Below, in pieces: positions 1 to 10,465 of a stretch of DNA of 64,000 nucleotides. The notes beneath the pieces were generated by a model. The model worked only from the letters and a program-made list of their open reading frames with translations. It did no database searches and was not told the origin of the DNA. The stretch covers positions 44,259,452 through 44,323,451 of the forward strand of contig JAPTYO010000002.1 of NCBI GenBank assembly GCA_036873135.1, read 5' to 3'. A program made the position numbers and the translations under genes. Every line of letters begins with the position of its first letter. The first letter of the stretch is position 1. This stretch comes from Clarkia xantiana subsp. parviflora. Lineage: Eukaryota > Streptophyta > Magnoliopsida > Myrtales > Onagraceae.

Positions 1-171
1 GTGACCACGTCCTGGAAACCAGTTTGGTTTGACTAAGGGTATGAGCGATGGGGATGGTCAAGTTCACATTTAATTCACAAACTATTGTATTCACTAGGTG
101 GCCATCAACCGGATATTAGTTGAAGGTTGTGAATGCTTGTACGGTGCCCTGGAGAAGTATTCCTATGTGGA
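1..171 (+). mobile_element. Copia C-A2, left fragment (3' untranslated region)
   Basis: This non-coding stretch is nearly the same as 2113-2283 and 24984-25150, which are the 3' untranslated regions of two other copies of the same copia family (C-A1 and C-A3). It breaks off at position 171, where element E1 begins, and resumes at 16133. The five bases GTGGA at 167-171 are repeated at 16133-16137, so they are the target duplication of E1. The rest of this copia (gag, pol, 5' LTR) would lie left of the window. Confidence 0.85.
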
Positions 172-445
172 TGTAAACACCTAATTTTGGTACGCGTGAC
201 ACGTATATAGCACAATTAAAAATGTTATGTGTAACACGTTTAAAAAAGGAAGTATCTGGATATAGAAGGTCGCAAAGTTTCTAAAGATAGGACCGGCTTA
301 AAATAGGATAGTGTATATGCATTAATTATTGTAAAATATTCAGAAAATATATTATCTGTATTTATGATTGAATACATAAATATATATGAATATTTTCGGA
401 ATATTAAATGCATATATTTTTCATATTTTATTTTCCTAGTTTAGC

Positions 446-453
446 TATAAATA
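446..453 (+). promoter_or_regulatory. TATA box of E1 5' LTR
   Basis: TATAAATA in the LTR, about 275 bases from its start. The equivalent box in the 3' LTR is at 14344-14351. Position and sequence fit a plant LTR promoter. Confidence 0.7.
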
Positions 454-1180
454 GGGTCCTTTTACATGTCAAAAATACACAACAGCAAATTAGAAATAAA
501 AAAATATATTCTTGAAAAACGTGCCAAAAAAGATTTTTTTTTTACTCTCTCTAGTCTCTTCCTCTCTTCTTATTTATTTATTTATTCTCTTTCCCCGTAT
601 GGGGCCCTTTTCTTCTGCGCTGCCCTGCTCGGCCAGAGCGCTGCCCGGAGCTCTGCCACGCAAAAAGCCGACCACCGTGCCATCATCTTCTCAAGTCTGA
701 CCTAGAAATCACCGGAACTCTAGTTGCTGCTGCTCCTGAGCCTATGTTCGCAGTCCGAAAGGGTCCCACTGTCTGACCACCATCTGTGATAGTCCCGTTG
801 CGCCATTACCATCGACAGAGCCCATCGACTCCGGTCGCACCTCCACTCTCTTCTTTCATCCGTCCTGACCTGCCCTTGCTGGAAATTTGGACTTCGCCGG
901 AGTTCCGTCGATCTCGTTCTACATTTACCCGACATAGTGGTTTCCTGGTTCGCCTGCTTTCTCGCCGATATCCTTCCTCCGCCAGCCATCTCCTCCACGA
1001 CGTTTACCCAGTCTTCCCCATCTCAAACAACCGGTGACCTGCTGTCGCTACTTCACCGTTTCTCATTGTCCTAACTCTGGTTGGTCTTCGATCATCGTCC
1101 GATCGGTCCTCCCTGTCTCCGCTGCGCTCACTACCGTGCACCATCACCTCCGAGCAAATTTGCAAGCGGTACCAGCAGAC

Positions 1181-1432
1181 GTCGAGAGTAAACCTGTGAA
1201 GGTGTTCTCTGACAGTCAGGCAGCCATTGCGACAGTTAAGAATCTGAAGTACCATAGTAGGACCAAACACATTGATGTGAAATATTTTTATGCTAAATCT
1301 ATGGTAGAAGACAATATATTCACTATGGAATACTTGTCCACTGATAATATGATTGCGGACCCATTAACTAAGCCACTACGCAGAGAGATATTCGAAAAGC
1401 ATGTAAAACTGCTTGGATTGCATAGGGTTTAG
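1181..1432 (+). pseudogene. Copia polyprotein, C-terminal RNase H fragment
   Basis: Only the last 83 residues of a Ty1/copia Pol remain. They carry the typical end of the copia RNase H domain: SDSQAAI, then the RTKHIDV motif and ADPLTKPL, followed by a stop at 1430-1432. Protease, integrase, RT and the first half of RNase H are missing because the copia copy begins here. The open frame extends upstream to 1034 only because it runs into E1 LTR sequence. In an intact copy this domain would degrade the RNA strand of the RNA:DNA hybrid during reverse transcription. It cannot work alone. Confidence 0.9.
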
Positions 1433-2565
1433 AAATTGCATGTATCTGTGATAACATTTTGATATTAGAAAGTTACATTTTGTAAGCGAAAGAATTGCAA
1501 CTGTGTGTATGATCAATCGACGTCATAATGTTTTGATTACATCAGATTTACGGTCTATAGACTAAGTCGTAGGAGGACGCATTCCTCTGCCAAACAATGT
1601 CGAATGTGGGCCTTAACTAGTCACACATGTACGGTCGTCTTATGGTGGAGGGAGGCATCCACCAAACAAGACTGAGTAAGAGTCAGGGGGATAAACCTGA
1701 TTAAGCGAGACGATTATCTAGTTTCGAAGTAACTCGACGTGATATTCGTTTCGCATATCGCCGTGATGAACTTCGTTCGTCATTTAACCACATTCTGGGC
1801 CAGATTAGAATATGTGATAGCATGATTGAGATATCCCTTTCCTGTCAACCCAAAAGGTTCAGGTATGCTATCAACACCTGCTTCATTCTACGCGTGCCAC
1901 GTCCGACCACAGGGTCATAGCTCGGTTGTGCTAGGAAGGAATCCTTGTGATTCCGGCGGGCGCAAACTTCTTCGCCTCGAGCGTGTGATTGATCCCGGGA
2001 GCCTTATGAAGAGGCACCCGAAGTATCCTCATGGACTCAGAACTCATACCTAAGGTCAGGCTCAATGCTCGCTTCCCGGCGTACGAGCGTCGTGCTGAAC
2101 AAAAAAGGCCTAGTGACCACGTCTTGGAAACCGGTTGGGTTTGACTAAGGGTATGAGCGTTGGGGATGGTCAAGTTCACCTTTAATTCACCGATTCTTGT
2201 ATTCATTAGGTGGCCACCAGCCGGATATTAGTTGAAGGTTGTAAATACTTGTACGAATGCCTTGGAGAAGTGTTCCTATGTGGAAACTAGGCAAATGGAG
2301 AATTATCAGTTGACCTAGGATACAAAGCGGTACAATATATAAATGTTATTTATAACAGGTTGATTAGAGAAAAGTGAATCAACGTTCCGCGGGCGCTAAA
2401 ATACTCCTAACAGATGAGTAGCACGATGCCCGTCGTATCCGCCGGTCGCACGTAAACCTCGTATGAACTATTCGAAGCATGGAGCAGATCAAATGGGAGT
2501 AATGTTGATGCAAATTTGGACAACAATACATTAACTGACACCCTCCCATTCCGGCGAGTGGGAGG
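1433..2565 (+). other. Long 3' untranslated region of copia family C-A
   Basis: About 1.1 kb lies between the pol stop and the LTR with no supported coding frame. Its second half is conserved in C-A3 (24735-25317) and in C-A2 (1-171 plus 16133-16413), including the blocks GTGACCACGT and GTTGACCTAGGATACA. Such a long conserved non-coding segment outside the LTR may hold packaging or replication signals, but that is inference. Confidence 0.7.
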
Positions 2566-3161
2566 TGTTAGCATATGGTGATGGGCGCCGTAATAGGTAG
2601 CCCATAGTATGTATAGTTTACCTAATGACCTTGGGTAAATGTCACATTAGGGTAATTGAGCTAGACCAAAATCCCAATTGACATGGGAGGTCCAAAATTG
2701 GGCCTCCCCAAATACATAGGCCGGCCGAATGTTATGGTTGGGTAAAGTGGACTTTTGTCCACTTTACTCCTATAAATAAGAGGTGTTAGGGAAATTTTAG
2801 GGTTAATCATAATTCCCTCACAAGAGAGTTTTAGAGAGAATAACCCTCCTCCCAACACTCTAGGTTCGGCCGCACCAAGTTCCTCATCGAAGGTGTGCCA
2901 AATTGCTTTCGAGCAAACTCTCCAGAGATCTGTCCCTGTGCCAAGAATTGATCAGAGGCTTTGGTGTGGAGCTTATACCGCGTAGGGCTTCTTTCACAAG
3001 GACTTCTACGGGTTCCGACCGGAGGATCGCGAACTCTTTCAATCAAGGATCTTGGACTATGGTTACTTTTAAGGTATGTGTAAACTTTCCGCTTCGTAAT
3101 TGATATTACTAGCACATACCATGTTTAATTTTCCGCAGTGATTATTCGCCGTAATCTAACA
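2566..3161 (+). repeat. C-A1 LTR (596 bp)
   Basis: It starts TGTTAG and ends CTAACA, a 6-bp inverted terminus, and directly follows the purine tract GAGTGGGAGG. A TATAAATA box is at 2771-2778. It is closely related to 16414-17012 (C-A2) and 21974-22565 (C-A3) along its whole length. Confidence 0.88.
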
Positions 3162-3629
3162 CACCCTGCACCATTCACGGACAATGAAGAGAAGCACGTC
3201 TCCTTCGGTGAGATGCGATTGAAGAAGACAATATCACTTCCTAATGCAGGTACGGTTTCCTTTTTTTTGTTTTATTCATTTAATCTATTTTATAGAATAT
3301 GTTTTGTATATGTTTGCACTTTTATTAATTAAGGAATTATTACAGTTAGACCTAATTTACTTACTTGATTAAATGGCAATTTTTTTTATAGAATTGATCG
3401 TTATTCATAATTGAAATTTATTTGTTTGGGGTGAAATTTAAATAACTGAAACGAAGATGGCAAATTATGTGAGTAGAGTACCGATAGGGCGAGATTATCA
3501 CCACGTGTTTTAAACTCGTAATAGAACCCCCGAATTCCAATTTCTGATTGTAGACCAGTTTCATACCTAGGTGTTTAATTCGTTTTCAAAACATAATTCG
3601 CCTTAGGTCTGATTTTAGGTCTGACAGTT

Positions 3630-3647
3630 TGGCGACTCTGCTGGGGA
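3630..3647 (+). promoter_or_regulatory. E1 primer-binding site
   Basis: TGGCGACTCTGCTGGGGA starts three bases after the 5' LTR end. The same motif, with one change, follows the 5' LTRs of E5 (34147-34164, minus) and of its duplicate (52011-52028, minus). It should pair with the 3' end of a tRNA. I suspect an arginine tRNA as in Tat/Ogre elements, but I could not check this. Confidence 0.75.
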
Positions 3648-3752
3648 AGATAGAGGGTCCGGGCTCATTATATTCGCTTATTGCCACGTTTTTTGAGTTT
3701 TTTTATATTTTGTTATATTCACTATTCTAACTTTATTTTTTTGTGTGACAAG

Positions 3753-4468
3753 TGATGGGTTTCGCTATGGCCGTTAGGCCCTTTAACGATGAGTAAACGG
3801 TGAATAGGCCCACTGGGCCCTAAAAGGAGGTCGGGATGACCAAGGCGAAGGGTCCCGACAGAGGGAGTCCCGATGGTGAAAGGTCCCGACAGAGTCGGTC
3901 CCGATGGGCGAGCTGGACGCTCCCGATGAGATGCCTTTAAGTAGGCCCCGATGATGAATCCCTGAGAATATTGGCCCTGTCACGATGACGAGGGGCCCCG
4001 ACGGTGACACAATGAGATAACTCTGGAGTCCCCGATAATGATCGGGACTTGCTATCAGAGGTTGAAGCCGAGATACGCGGAGCGTGGCCGAGATAAGCGA
4101 GATCATGGCCTAGATAGGCGGGATCGTGACCGAGATACGCGGAGCGTGGCCGAGATAAGCGAGATCATGGCCTAGATAGGCGGGATCGTGGCCGAGATAC
4201 GCGGAACATGGGCTAACCGCCCCAGCGGTTCTCCAGGTAACTGAGGTAGTTCTTTGCCTATAAAAGGGCAGAAGTTACCTCAGATCACATACGTTTTGAT
4301 ATACACTCTTTGAGACTCTTGCTTACCAGTTTATACGAGATACTCATTTAAGCATCGGAGAGGGATTCTGGGTCACCGCCCGGTCTATCCCCTCTTGCAG
4401 GATTACGTGGAGCGAAGGAGTTCGGATCGCCGTCAAAACCGTACCAGAGTTCCAACCGTGATCCAACA
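3753..4468 (+). repeat. E2 5' LTR (716 bp)
   Basis: It starts TGATGGGTTTCG and ends GATCCAACA directly before a PBS. It matches the inverse of the solo LTR at 55812-56550 end to end. A TATAAAA box is at 4259-4265. The U3 part contains near-identical direct repeats around 4072-4205 (GATACGCGGAGCGTGGCC and neighbours), whose number differs in the solo LTR. The motif GGAGAGGG followed by CCCTCTTGCAGG near the end is shared with the LTRs of E3, E4 and E7. Confidence 0.9.
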
Positions 4469-4469
4469 T

Positions 4470-4487
4470 TGGCGCCGTCTGTGGGAA
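4470..4487 (+). promoter_or_regulatory. E2 primer-binding site
   Basis: TGGCGCCGTCTGTGGGAA follows the LTR end (CCAACA) by one base and precedes the gag start at 4506. This is a common primer-binding site form in plant gypsy elements. Confidence 0.8.
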
Positions 4488-4505
4488 ACGTGACGAAAAG
4501 CTAGT

Positions 4506-5770
4506 ATGACTTCTACTCGTTCAATGGCGGCTGGTAAGCAGAGAAGGCAAGGACAATCTGGTGGTTCCCGTCATCCCGCCGGGACAACCCTGAATTCGCC
4601 ACCGGAGCGTGCTGAGGACCAAAACCTCCCCGCTGAGGTCTCCCGGACAGGGGGGCACAACGAAGTTCCTGAGGATGCTGTTCAACACCAAGAGAATAGG
4701 GAGGAGGAGGCTCCTCCAAACGCGGATCTGACGAAGGCTGTGGCAGATGCCATGCCGATGTTTTTGGCGGCCGTGGAGGCTCTCTTAGAGCGGAGAGAGG
4801 TGGCCAAGAGGCAGGAGGAGGTGTCCCCGCCAGCGGAGGTTCAGAATGTGCAGGAGGCCCAACCCAGGAGCCAGGATAAGGGTAAGGAGCCCGCTCAATC
4901 AGAGCGATTTGTGGTCGATGGGCCAGGACCAGTGCAGCATAGGACCATTCCCCTCAATGGTCCCATCACCCCCGATCAGGTGGTGAAGATCGTGAACATC
5001 TGCATGGGGGAGCAGAAGCCGATGATGTCGGAACTGAGGGATCGATCCACCCATCCCTTCGTTCCCCGACTAATAGACACCCTCGCCCCGCCAGGGCTGG
5101 GTATCCCCACAGTGAAGGAGTATGATGGCGAAGGAGATCCAGTTCGTCATGTCCAGAAGCACCTCATGGCATGTCTGGGCAGAGCCCCGAATGATGATAT
5201 CGTGTGTGTACTGTTCCCGAATACACTTGGAGAAAGGGCCCTGACCTGGTTCTTCAGCCTGCCCCCAGGGTGCATCACCTGCTGGGCTGATATGCACGAC
5301 CGTTTCATCCAGCAGTACTAGGGTCGTCGGCGCCTCTTGAAGAGCGTGAGGTCCCTCGCCCAGGTGGTGCAGAGGCCCGACGAATCGCTGGAACATTACT
5401 ACCAGCGGTATACTGCTAGCGTGGCGGAGATCGACGAGGAGATATCGGAGGGAGAGACCATTCGCACCTTCCTGCGGAACCTAACAGCCCCTATGGTTCC
5501 GACCTGATGCACAGCGTGGCTGAGAAGGCTGTGTGGAATATGGATGCACTACAGAAGAGGGTGAAGCAACAAATCGACGTGCAGGAGTCGAAGATAGCTG
5601 CTGGAGAGCTTGATCCTCCGAAGTCGAATAAGGGGAGGCAGTCGCTCAAGCCATTGGACGACCATAAGCGGATAAGTCCGAGGGCAGTCGGACTCGAGGT
5701 CGTTCTGATCGAAGGGAGGAAAGGCGTCCCCCGAGGAAGGATAAGCGGGAGGACTATAGCATCCCTCTGA
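4506..5770 (+). pseudogene. gag: E2 gag (broken)
   Basis: Gag would form the virus-like particle around the RNA. The ATG at 4506 lies 18 bases behind the PBS and opens 271 codons: a charged, proline-rich N-terminus, then the gag domain with GERALTWFFSLPPG and FIQQY. A TAG at 5319-5321 interrupts the domain. The frame continues behind it with YYQRYTASVAEIDEEI and TIRTFLRNL, typical of the second half of the retrotransposon gag domain, to a further stop near 5505. The reading then shifts frame at about 5507 (EKAVWNMDALQKRVKQQ) and ends at 5770. The zinc-knuckle region is in the next open frame at 5851. At least one stop and two frameshifts make it non-functional. Confidence 0.85.
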
Positions 5771-5850
5771 ATAGCTCCATGACGGAGGTGCTAGCGGTCA
5801 TGGATCGACAGGGTATCTCTAGGTACCCCTCGAAGAAAGAATGAGAGTTT

Positions 5851-8834
5851 ATGGGATCCCGCACCGATCGTTACTGTCGGTTCCACCGCGCCAGCGGTCA
5901 CGACACTAACCATTGTAGGGAGTTGAAGAAGGAAATTGAAAAGCTGATCCAGAAGGGGAAGCTTAAGGAGTTTGTGGCTGAAAGGCGGTGTCGTTCCCGC
6001 TCCCGATCTCGACCGCGGTCCCGTTCCCGATCCCGCGATCGGTCCCCGAAGAAGAAGAAGTCGGAACCAGAGTCCTCTGGTGCCCGTAAGGAGAAGCGGG
6101 GCACTATCAATGTGATTCACGGAGGATTTGCCGCAGGAGGTGACACCACAGCCTCTCGGGAGGTCTACGCCTCTAGAATTTCCGCTGCTGTGGTGCTGGG
6201 CAAGAGGTCCCGATCCTGGACTGCGAAGGAAGAGATAGTGATTTCCTTTTCAGCGGAGGACCTGGTAGGTGTGGAGAGTCCACACGATGATGCTTTGGTC
6301 GTGACCCTGGACGTGGATGGGTACGAGATGAAGAGGATATTGATCGACGGAGGGAGCTCCTCCGATATTCTGTTTATGGACGCGCTGGAGGCCATGGGGA
6401 AAACGAAGAAGGATCTGAAGGAGGTAACCTTCCCGATGGTTGGGTTCTCTGGTATTACCTCCTATCCGCTGGGAATGATCACCTTACCAGTGGAATTCGG
6501 TAGCGGGTGGAAAGCGGAGAGGAGAAATGTGGACTTCGTGGTGGTTGAGTCCGCGGGGACTTACAACGCGATTATCGGGAGAACCACCATCAACCCCCTG
6601 ATGGCAGTTGCCTCGACTGTGCACCAGAAGATGAAGTTCCCGACTGACCACGGAGTCGGGGAGGTCAAGGGCGACCAGGTGGCTTCCAGGAGGTGCTATG
6701 TTAATTCCACCCGAAGGAAGAGACTGGAGGCCATGACTATCCTCCAGACAGATGTTGATCCCAGAGAGGAGTTTGGGCGTCCCGCCCCCATGGAGGATTT
6801 GAAGGAGGTCGAGATTGACGGACCTCAGAGGAAAGTGAAAATCGGGCCCGCCCTGTCTGACGAGAGGGCCCGAGAATTGATTGAGCTGCTGAAGGAGTTC
6901 AAGGAGCTGTTTGCTTGGTCCCCGAGTGACATGCCAGGAATCAGCCCCGATGTGATCGTGCATGAATTGAAGATTGATCCCGCGATCAAGCCTATCGCGC
7001 AGAAAAGGCGTCCGATGGGCGCGGACAAGAGGATCGCGATCCAACAGGAGGTGGGCAGGTTGCTCGATGCTGGATTTATCAAGGAGCTCCGATTCCAGAC
7101 TTGGGTCGCCAACCCGGTACTGGTGAAGAAGAGCAATGGGAAGTGGCGGATGTGTGTTGATTTCCGCGACTTGAATAAGGCTTGCCCGAAGGACTGTTAC
7201 CCGCTTCCGAGAATCGACCAGTTGGTGGATGCCACGTCGGGACATGAGTTGCTGAGCTTCATGGATGCTTACTCGGGCTATAATCATATCAAGATGGCTA
7301 AGGAGGATGCCCCCAACACCGCTTTTTATGTTGATAGCGACATCTATCACTACGATGTCATGCCTTTCAGATTGATTAATGCCGGGGCAACTTATCAGAG
7401 GATGGTGAACAAGCTGTTCGGAGATATGCTGGGGAAAACCATGGAGGCTTACGTGGACGATATGCTGGTGAAGTCCCGACAGGCTGAGGATCATGTGCAC
7501 AACCTAGCCACGGCGTTTGAGCGAATGAGGCTTCATCAGGTTCGCTTGAACCCGACCAAGTGCGCCTTCGGAGTCCACTCGGGGAAGTTTTTGGGCTTTA
7601 TGGTAAGCCAGCGAGGAATTGAGGTGAACCCTGAGAAGCTGAGGGCAATCCAGGAGATGTAGTCTCCGATAAATTATCGGGAGGTGCAAGTGCTGAATGG
7701 CCGACTGGCTGCAATGAATCGCTTCCTGTCCAAGGCAAGTGACCGATCTATGCCATTTTTTGAAGTATTGAGGGCCAACAAGAAGTTAGAGTGGACTGCC
7801 AAGTGTGAAGAGGCGTTCCAGGCACTCAAGCAGCACCTTCGCACCCTCCCGCCATTGGCGAAACCAATCCCAGGCGAGCCGCTCTATCTATATTTGGCTG
7901 TTTCTGAATTTGCCATTAGCTCTGTGTTAGTGAAGATTGTCGAGGGTAATCAAGTCCCCGTTTATTATGTAAGCAAGGCATTTGCCAAATCTGAAATGAA
8001 TTATCCCGTCGTTGAGAAGTATCTCTTTGCGTTGATTATTACTGCTCGGAAGCTGAGGCCTTACTTCCATGCGCATGAGGTTACTGTGTTGACGAATCAA
8101 CCTCTGAAGCATTTTTTGAACCGACCTGATGCGTCGGGGAGATTAGGGAAATGGGCAGTCGAGCTTAGTGAGTTTCGCATACACTTTGCTCCGAGAACGG
8201 CTATTAAGGGCCAGGCGTTGGCGGATTTCATAGCAGAATCTACAGCCCCCGATCTGGAAGAAGCGGGCCCTGTAGAGGGGGCAACCATGGAGGTCCCGAT
8301 AGCAGAGCAACCAGAAATGGCATAGCAATCAGAACAGCGAAATGAGGAAAATACTTGGGAAATGTACACGGATGGCTCTTCGAGTTCAGATGGGTCAGGA
8401 GCAGGGTTCGTATTGATACCACCAGGCGGGGGTGAACCCCTTCAATATGCTTTGGCCTTAACGTTTAGAGCCACGAACAACGAAGCTGAGTATGAGGCTC
8501 TTATCACAGGCCTCAAAATTGCCAAAGGTACGGGAGTTGCCCACTTACGGGTGAAATGTGACGCGGGCCTGATTGTGAATCAAGTCCAAGGACGATATGA
8601 GGCGAAGAGCCCGATGATGAGAAAGTACCTTCGCGAGGTGCAAGTCTTGAAGGAGAGCTTCAAAAGTTTCGACATCGAGGCGATCCCGAGGGAGGAAAAC
8701 GTGGAACCAGATGCCTTGAGCAAATTCGCCTTGGGGGCACCCCTAGAGGAAAATCGGAAGGTACACTTTCTGGAGAGGGTGATCTTGTCGTGTGTGCTAT
8801 TGAAGCAGGATCAGAGGAGGAACCCTCTTGGATG
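5851..8834 (+). pseudogene. pol: E2 zinc knuckle, protease, RT and dual RNase H (two stops)
   Basis: The 603-codon open part (5851-7662) starts with a zinc-knuckle-like motif (YCRFHRASGHDTNHC, residues 8-22). An Arg-Ser-rich stretch follows (about 46-66), then the aspartic protease signature ILIDGGSSSDIL near residue 163 and the RT with DFRDLNKACPKD and catalytic YVDD at 7450-7461. A TAG at 7660-7662 breaks the RT thumb/connection. The frame resumes with Ty3-type RNase H (7684-8325, VLTNQPLKH and AVELSEFRIHF) and, after another TAG at 8323-8325, an archaeal-type RNase H that begins MYTDGSS at 8362. Two RNase H domains in tandem are characteristic of Tat-lineage gypsy elements. A frameshift near 8790 leads into integrase. 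Confidence 0.92.
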
Positions 8835-10056
8835 ACCCCGATAGTCGCGTATCTGACTACGGGGGCAGTCCCCGATAATGAAGTGGTAGCTGACAGGATA
8901 CGTCGGATCGCGGTTAATTACGTGGTGCTGGACAATCAGCTATACAAAAAGGGGTGGTTCTCGACTCCCTACTTGAAATGTGTGGCTGAGCCCGACACAA
9001 GTCGAATCCTGAGGGAAGTGCATGAAGGGGTCGCGGCTTGTCACGAAGGGGCCCGATCCATTATGAGGAAAGTGTTGAATATGGGCTATTATTGGCCTAC
9101 GATGAGCAAGGAGGCGACGATGTTAGTCCGATCTTGTGATGCGTGCTAGAGGTAAGCCCCGAATATCGTGGCTCCGGCTGCTAATCTGACGTCCATCAAG
9201 AGTGCTTGGCCCTTCGCGCAGTGGGGTATCGACTTGGTGGGACCTCTCCCAGAGGCACAAGGTCAGTGTAAGTATTTGCTTGTAGCTATCGATTATTTTT
9301 CGAAATGGATAGAAGCTAAGGCATTGACCAAGACGACGGGGAACCAGATCGTCAAGTTTCTTCAGACCCATATTGTATCCAGATACGGGATTCCTAAGGT
9401 GGTGATCAGCGATAATGGTCCACCGTTTAACGGCGCTCAAGTTAAGGAGTATCTGGAGGAGTTGAATATCTAGCATCGGACAGCCTCTGTCCATCATGCT
9501 CAAACTAATGGCCAGGTGGAGTCAGCCAACAAAATCGTGATGGATGGCCTGAAGAAAAGGGTCTATGCCTTGAAGGGCAAATGGCTGAATGAGCGGGAAA
9601 ATGTGCTTTGAGCTGTTAGAACGACACCAAAACGATCAACCGGGGAGACTCCGTTTGGCCTTGTTTATGGCACGGAGGCTGTTGCTCCCGTGGAAGTAGC
9701 TGTGGCGTCCCATCGGATGAGATATTATGAGCCTTTGACGAATGATGAAATGAGAACGTCTGGATTTGGACTTGCTCGAGGAGAAGAGGCGGGAAGCCGA
9801 TGAAGTCCAGGCTTGAATGCGTTTGGCGACGGCCAGATATTACAATCAGCGAGTTAAGTCCCGACAATTCTTCGTCGGGGAGCTGGTTTGGTGTCGGAAC
9901 GAGTTCACCCTTTTGGATCGGATCAACAAGATGTCACCAAAATGGGAAGGACCTTACAAGGTTGTGGGGATGCCAGCTCCGAATGCGTACAAGTTGGAAG
10001 ACCTCGATGGCAGAGTATTAAAGCATTCTTTCAGTGGCGAACACTTGAAGAAATGA
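8790..10056 (+). pseudogene. E2 integrase (broken)
   Basis: Integrase would insert the cDNA into the genome. The zinc-binding region is visible (HEGVAACHEG and RSCDAC) and is followed by two stops around 9147. The catalytic core resumes with WGIDLVGPLPEA (first Asp), VVISDNGPPF (second Asp) and GQVESANK (Glu). Stops lie at 9471-9473 and 9609-9611. A frameshift near 9800 leads to the C-terminal part (9817-10056) with WEGPYKV, the GPY/F module, and the end FSGEHLKK. There is no chromodomain, as expected for Tat and unlike chromoviruses. Confidence 0.9.
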
Positions 10057-10440
10057 CATGCTTGATGAAAAGTCGCCTTAAGTGGTGCTCGATGTAAAAT
10101 CGCCTTAAGTGGTGTATGTTATTTATCATTTGATTCGATGTAAGCAAATTTTGTGCCATCAATAAATAAAGAGGTTGCTTCCGATCAGAATTGTTCTTAG
10201 ATTTATTCTAAGTGTTGTAAAGTCGCTTTAAGTGGTGCACGAGGAAAAGTCGCCTTAAGTGGTGCACGAGATTAGGTCGTCTTAAGTGGTGCACGAGATT
10301 AAATCGTCTTAAGTGATGTGTTGAAATGCCTTAAGTGGCATAGTTATGTCGCTTTGAGAAATGCAATGGAAAATCGGAACTAAGATAGTCTGATATTAAG
10401 GAGGGCTCAAAGGCCCGAGGATTACAAAAAGAGGAAAAAA
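10057..10440 (+). repeat. E2 3' region, short tandem repeats
   Basis: A degenerate unit of about 26 bases built on AGTCGCCTTAAGTGGTGCAC is repeated between about 10066 and 10320. No coding frame is supported. The antisense ORF of E2 begins its 3' end at 10466. Confidence 0.7.
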
Positions 10441-10465
10441 TACAATGACTCTAAAGATAAAGCAT

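Larger units (their letters stand above)
1179..3161 (+). mobile_element. C-A1: 5'-truncated Ty1/copia relic inside E1 5' LTR
   Basis: Comparison with the empty site in the 3' LTR (around 15060-15072) defines the insert. The left end falls inside the copia RNase H coding sequence. The right end is exactly the LTR terminus CTAACA at 3161. The fragment contains the end of pol, a long 3' untranslated region (1433-2565), a purine tract (GAGTGGGAGG) and a full LTR (2566-3161). No target duplication is visible. It is a member of the same family as C-A2 and C-A3. Confidence 0.85.
172..3626 (+). repeat. E1 5' LTR, interrupted by a copia relic
   Basis: It starts TGTAAACACC and ends TTTTAGGTCTGACA. It matches the 3' LTR at 14043-16132 on both sides of a 1983-bp foreign block at 1179-3161. 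Without that block it is about 1.47 kb. A TATAAATA box lies at 446-453, followed by a pyrimidine-rich stretch, which suggests the transcription start and R region. Open frames at 786-1037 and 720-998 are also present in the other LTR but diverge freely, so I do not call genes here. Confidence 0.88.

Noticed and set aside
720..1037. Open frames on both strands in the E1 LTR (also at 14591-15081)
   Set aside because: Present in both LTRs but the frames change in length and sequence between copies; GC-rich composition explains the openness.
3630..3647. tRNA-like match
   Set aside because: Short complement to a tRNA 3' end directly after an LTR; it is a primer-binding site, not a tRNA gene. The same holds for 4470, 17286, 18831, 35855, 40671 and 59317.
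6484..7500. 338-codon minus-strand frame opposite E2 pol
   Set aside because: It is the shadow of the RT and protease frame; the plus strand has all catalytic motifs.
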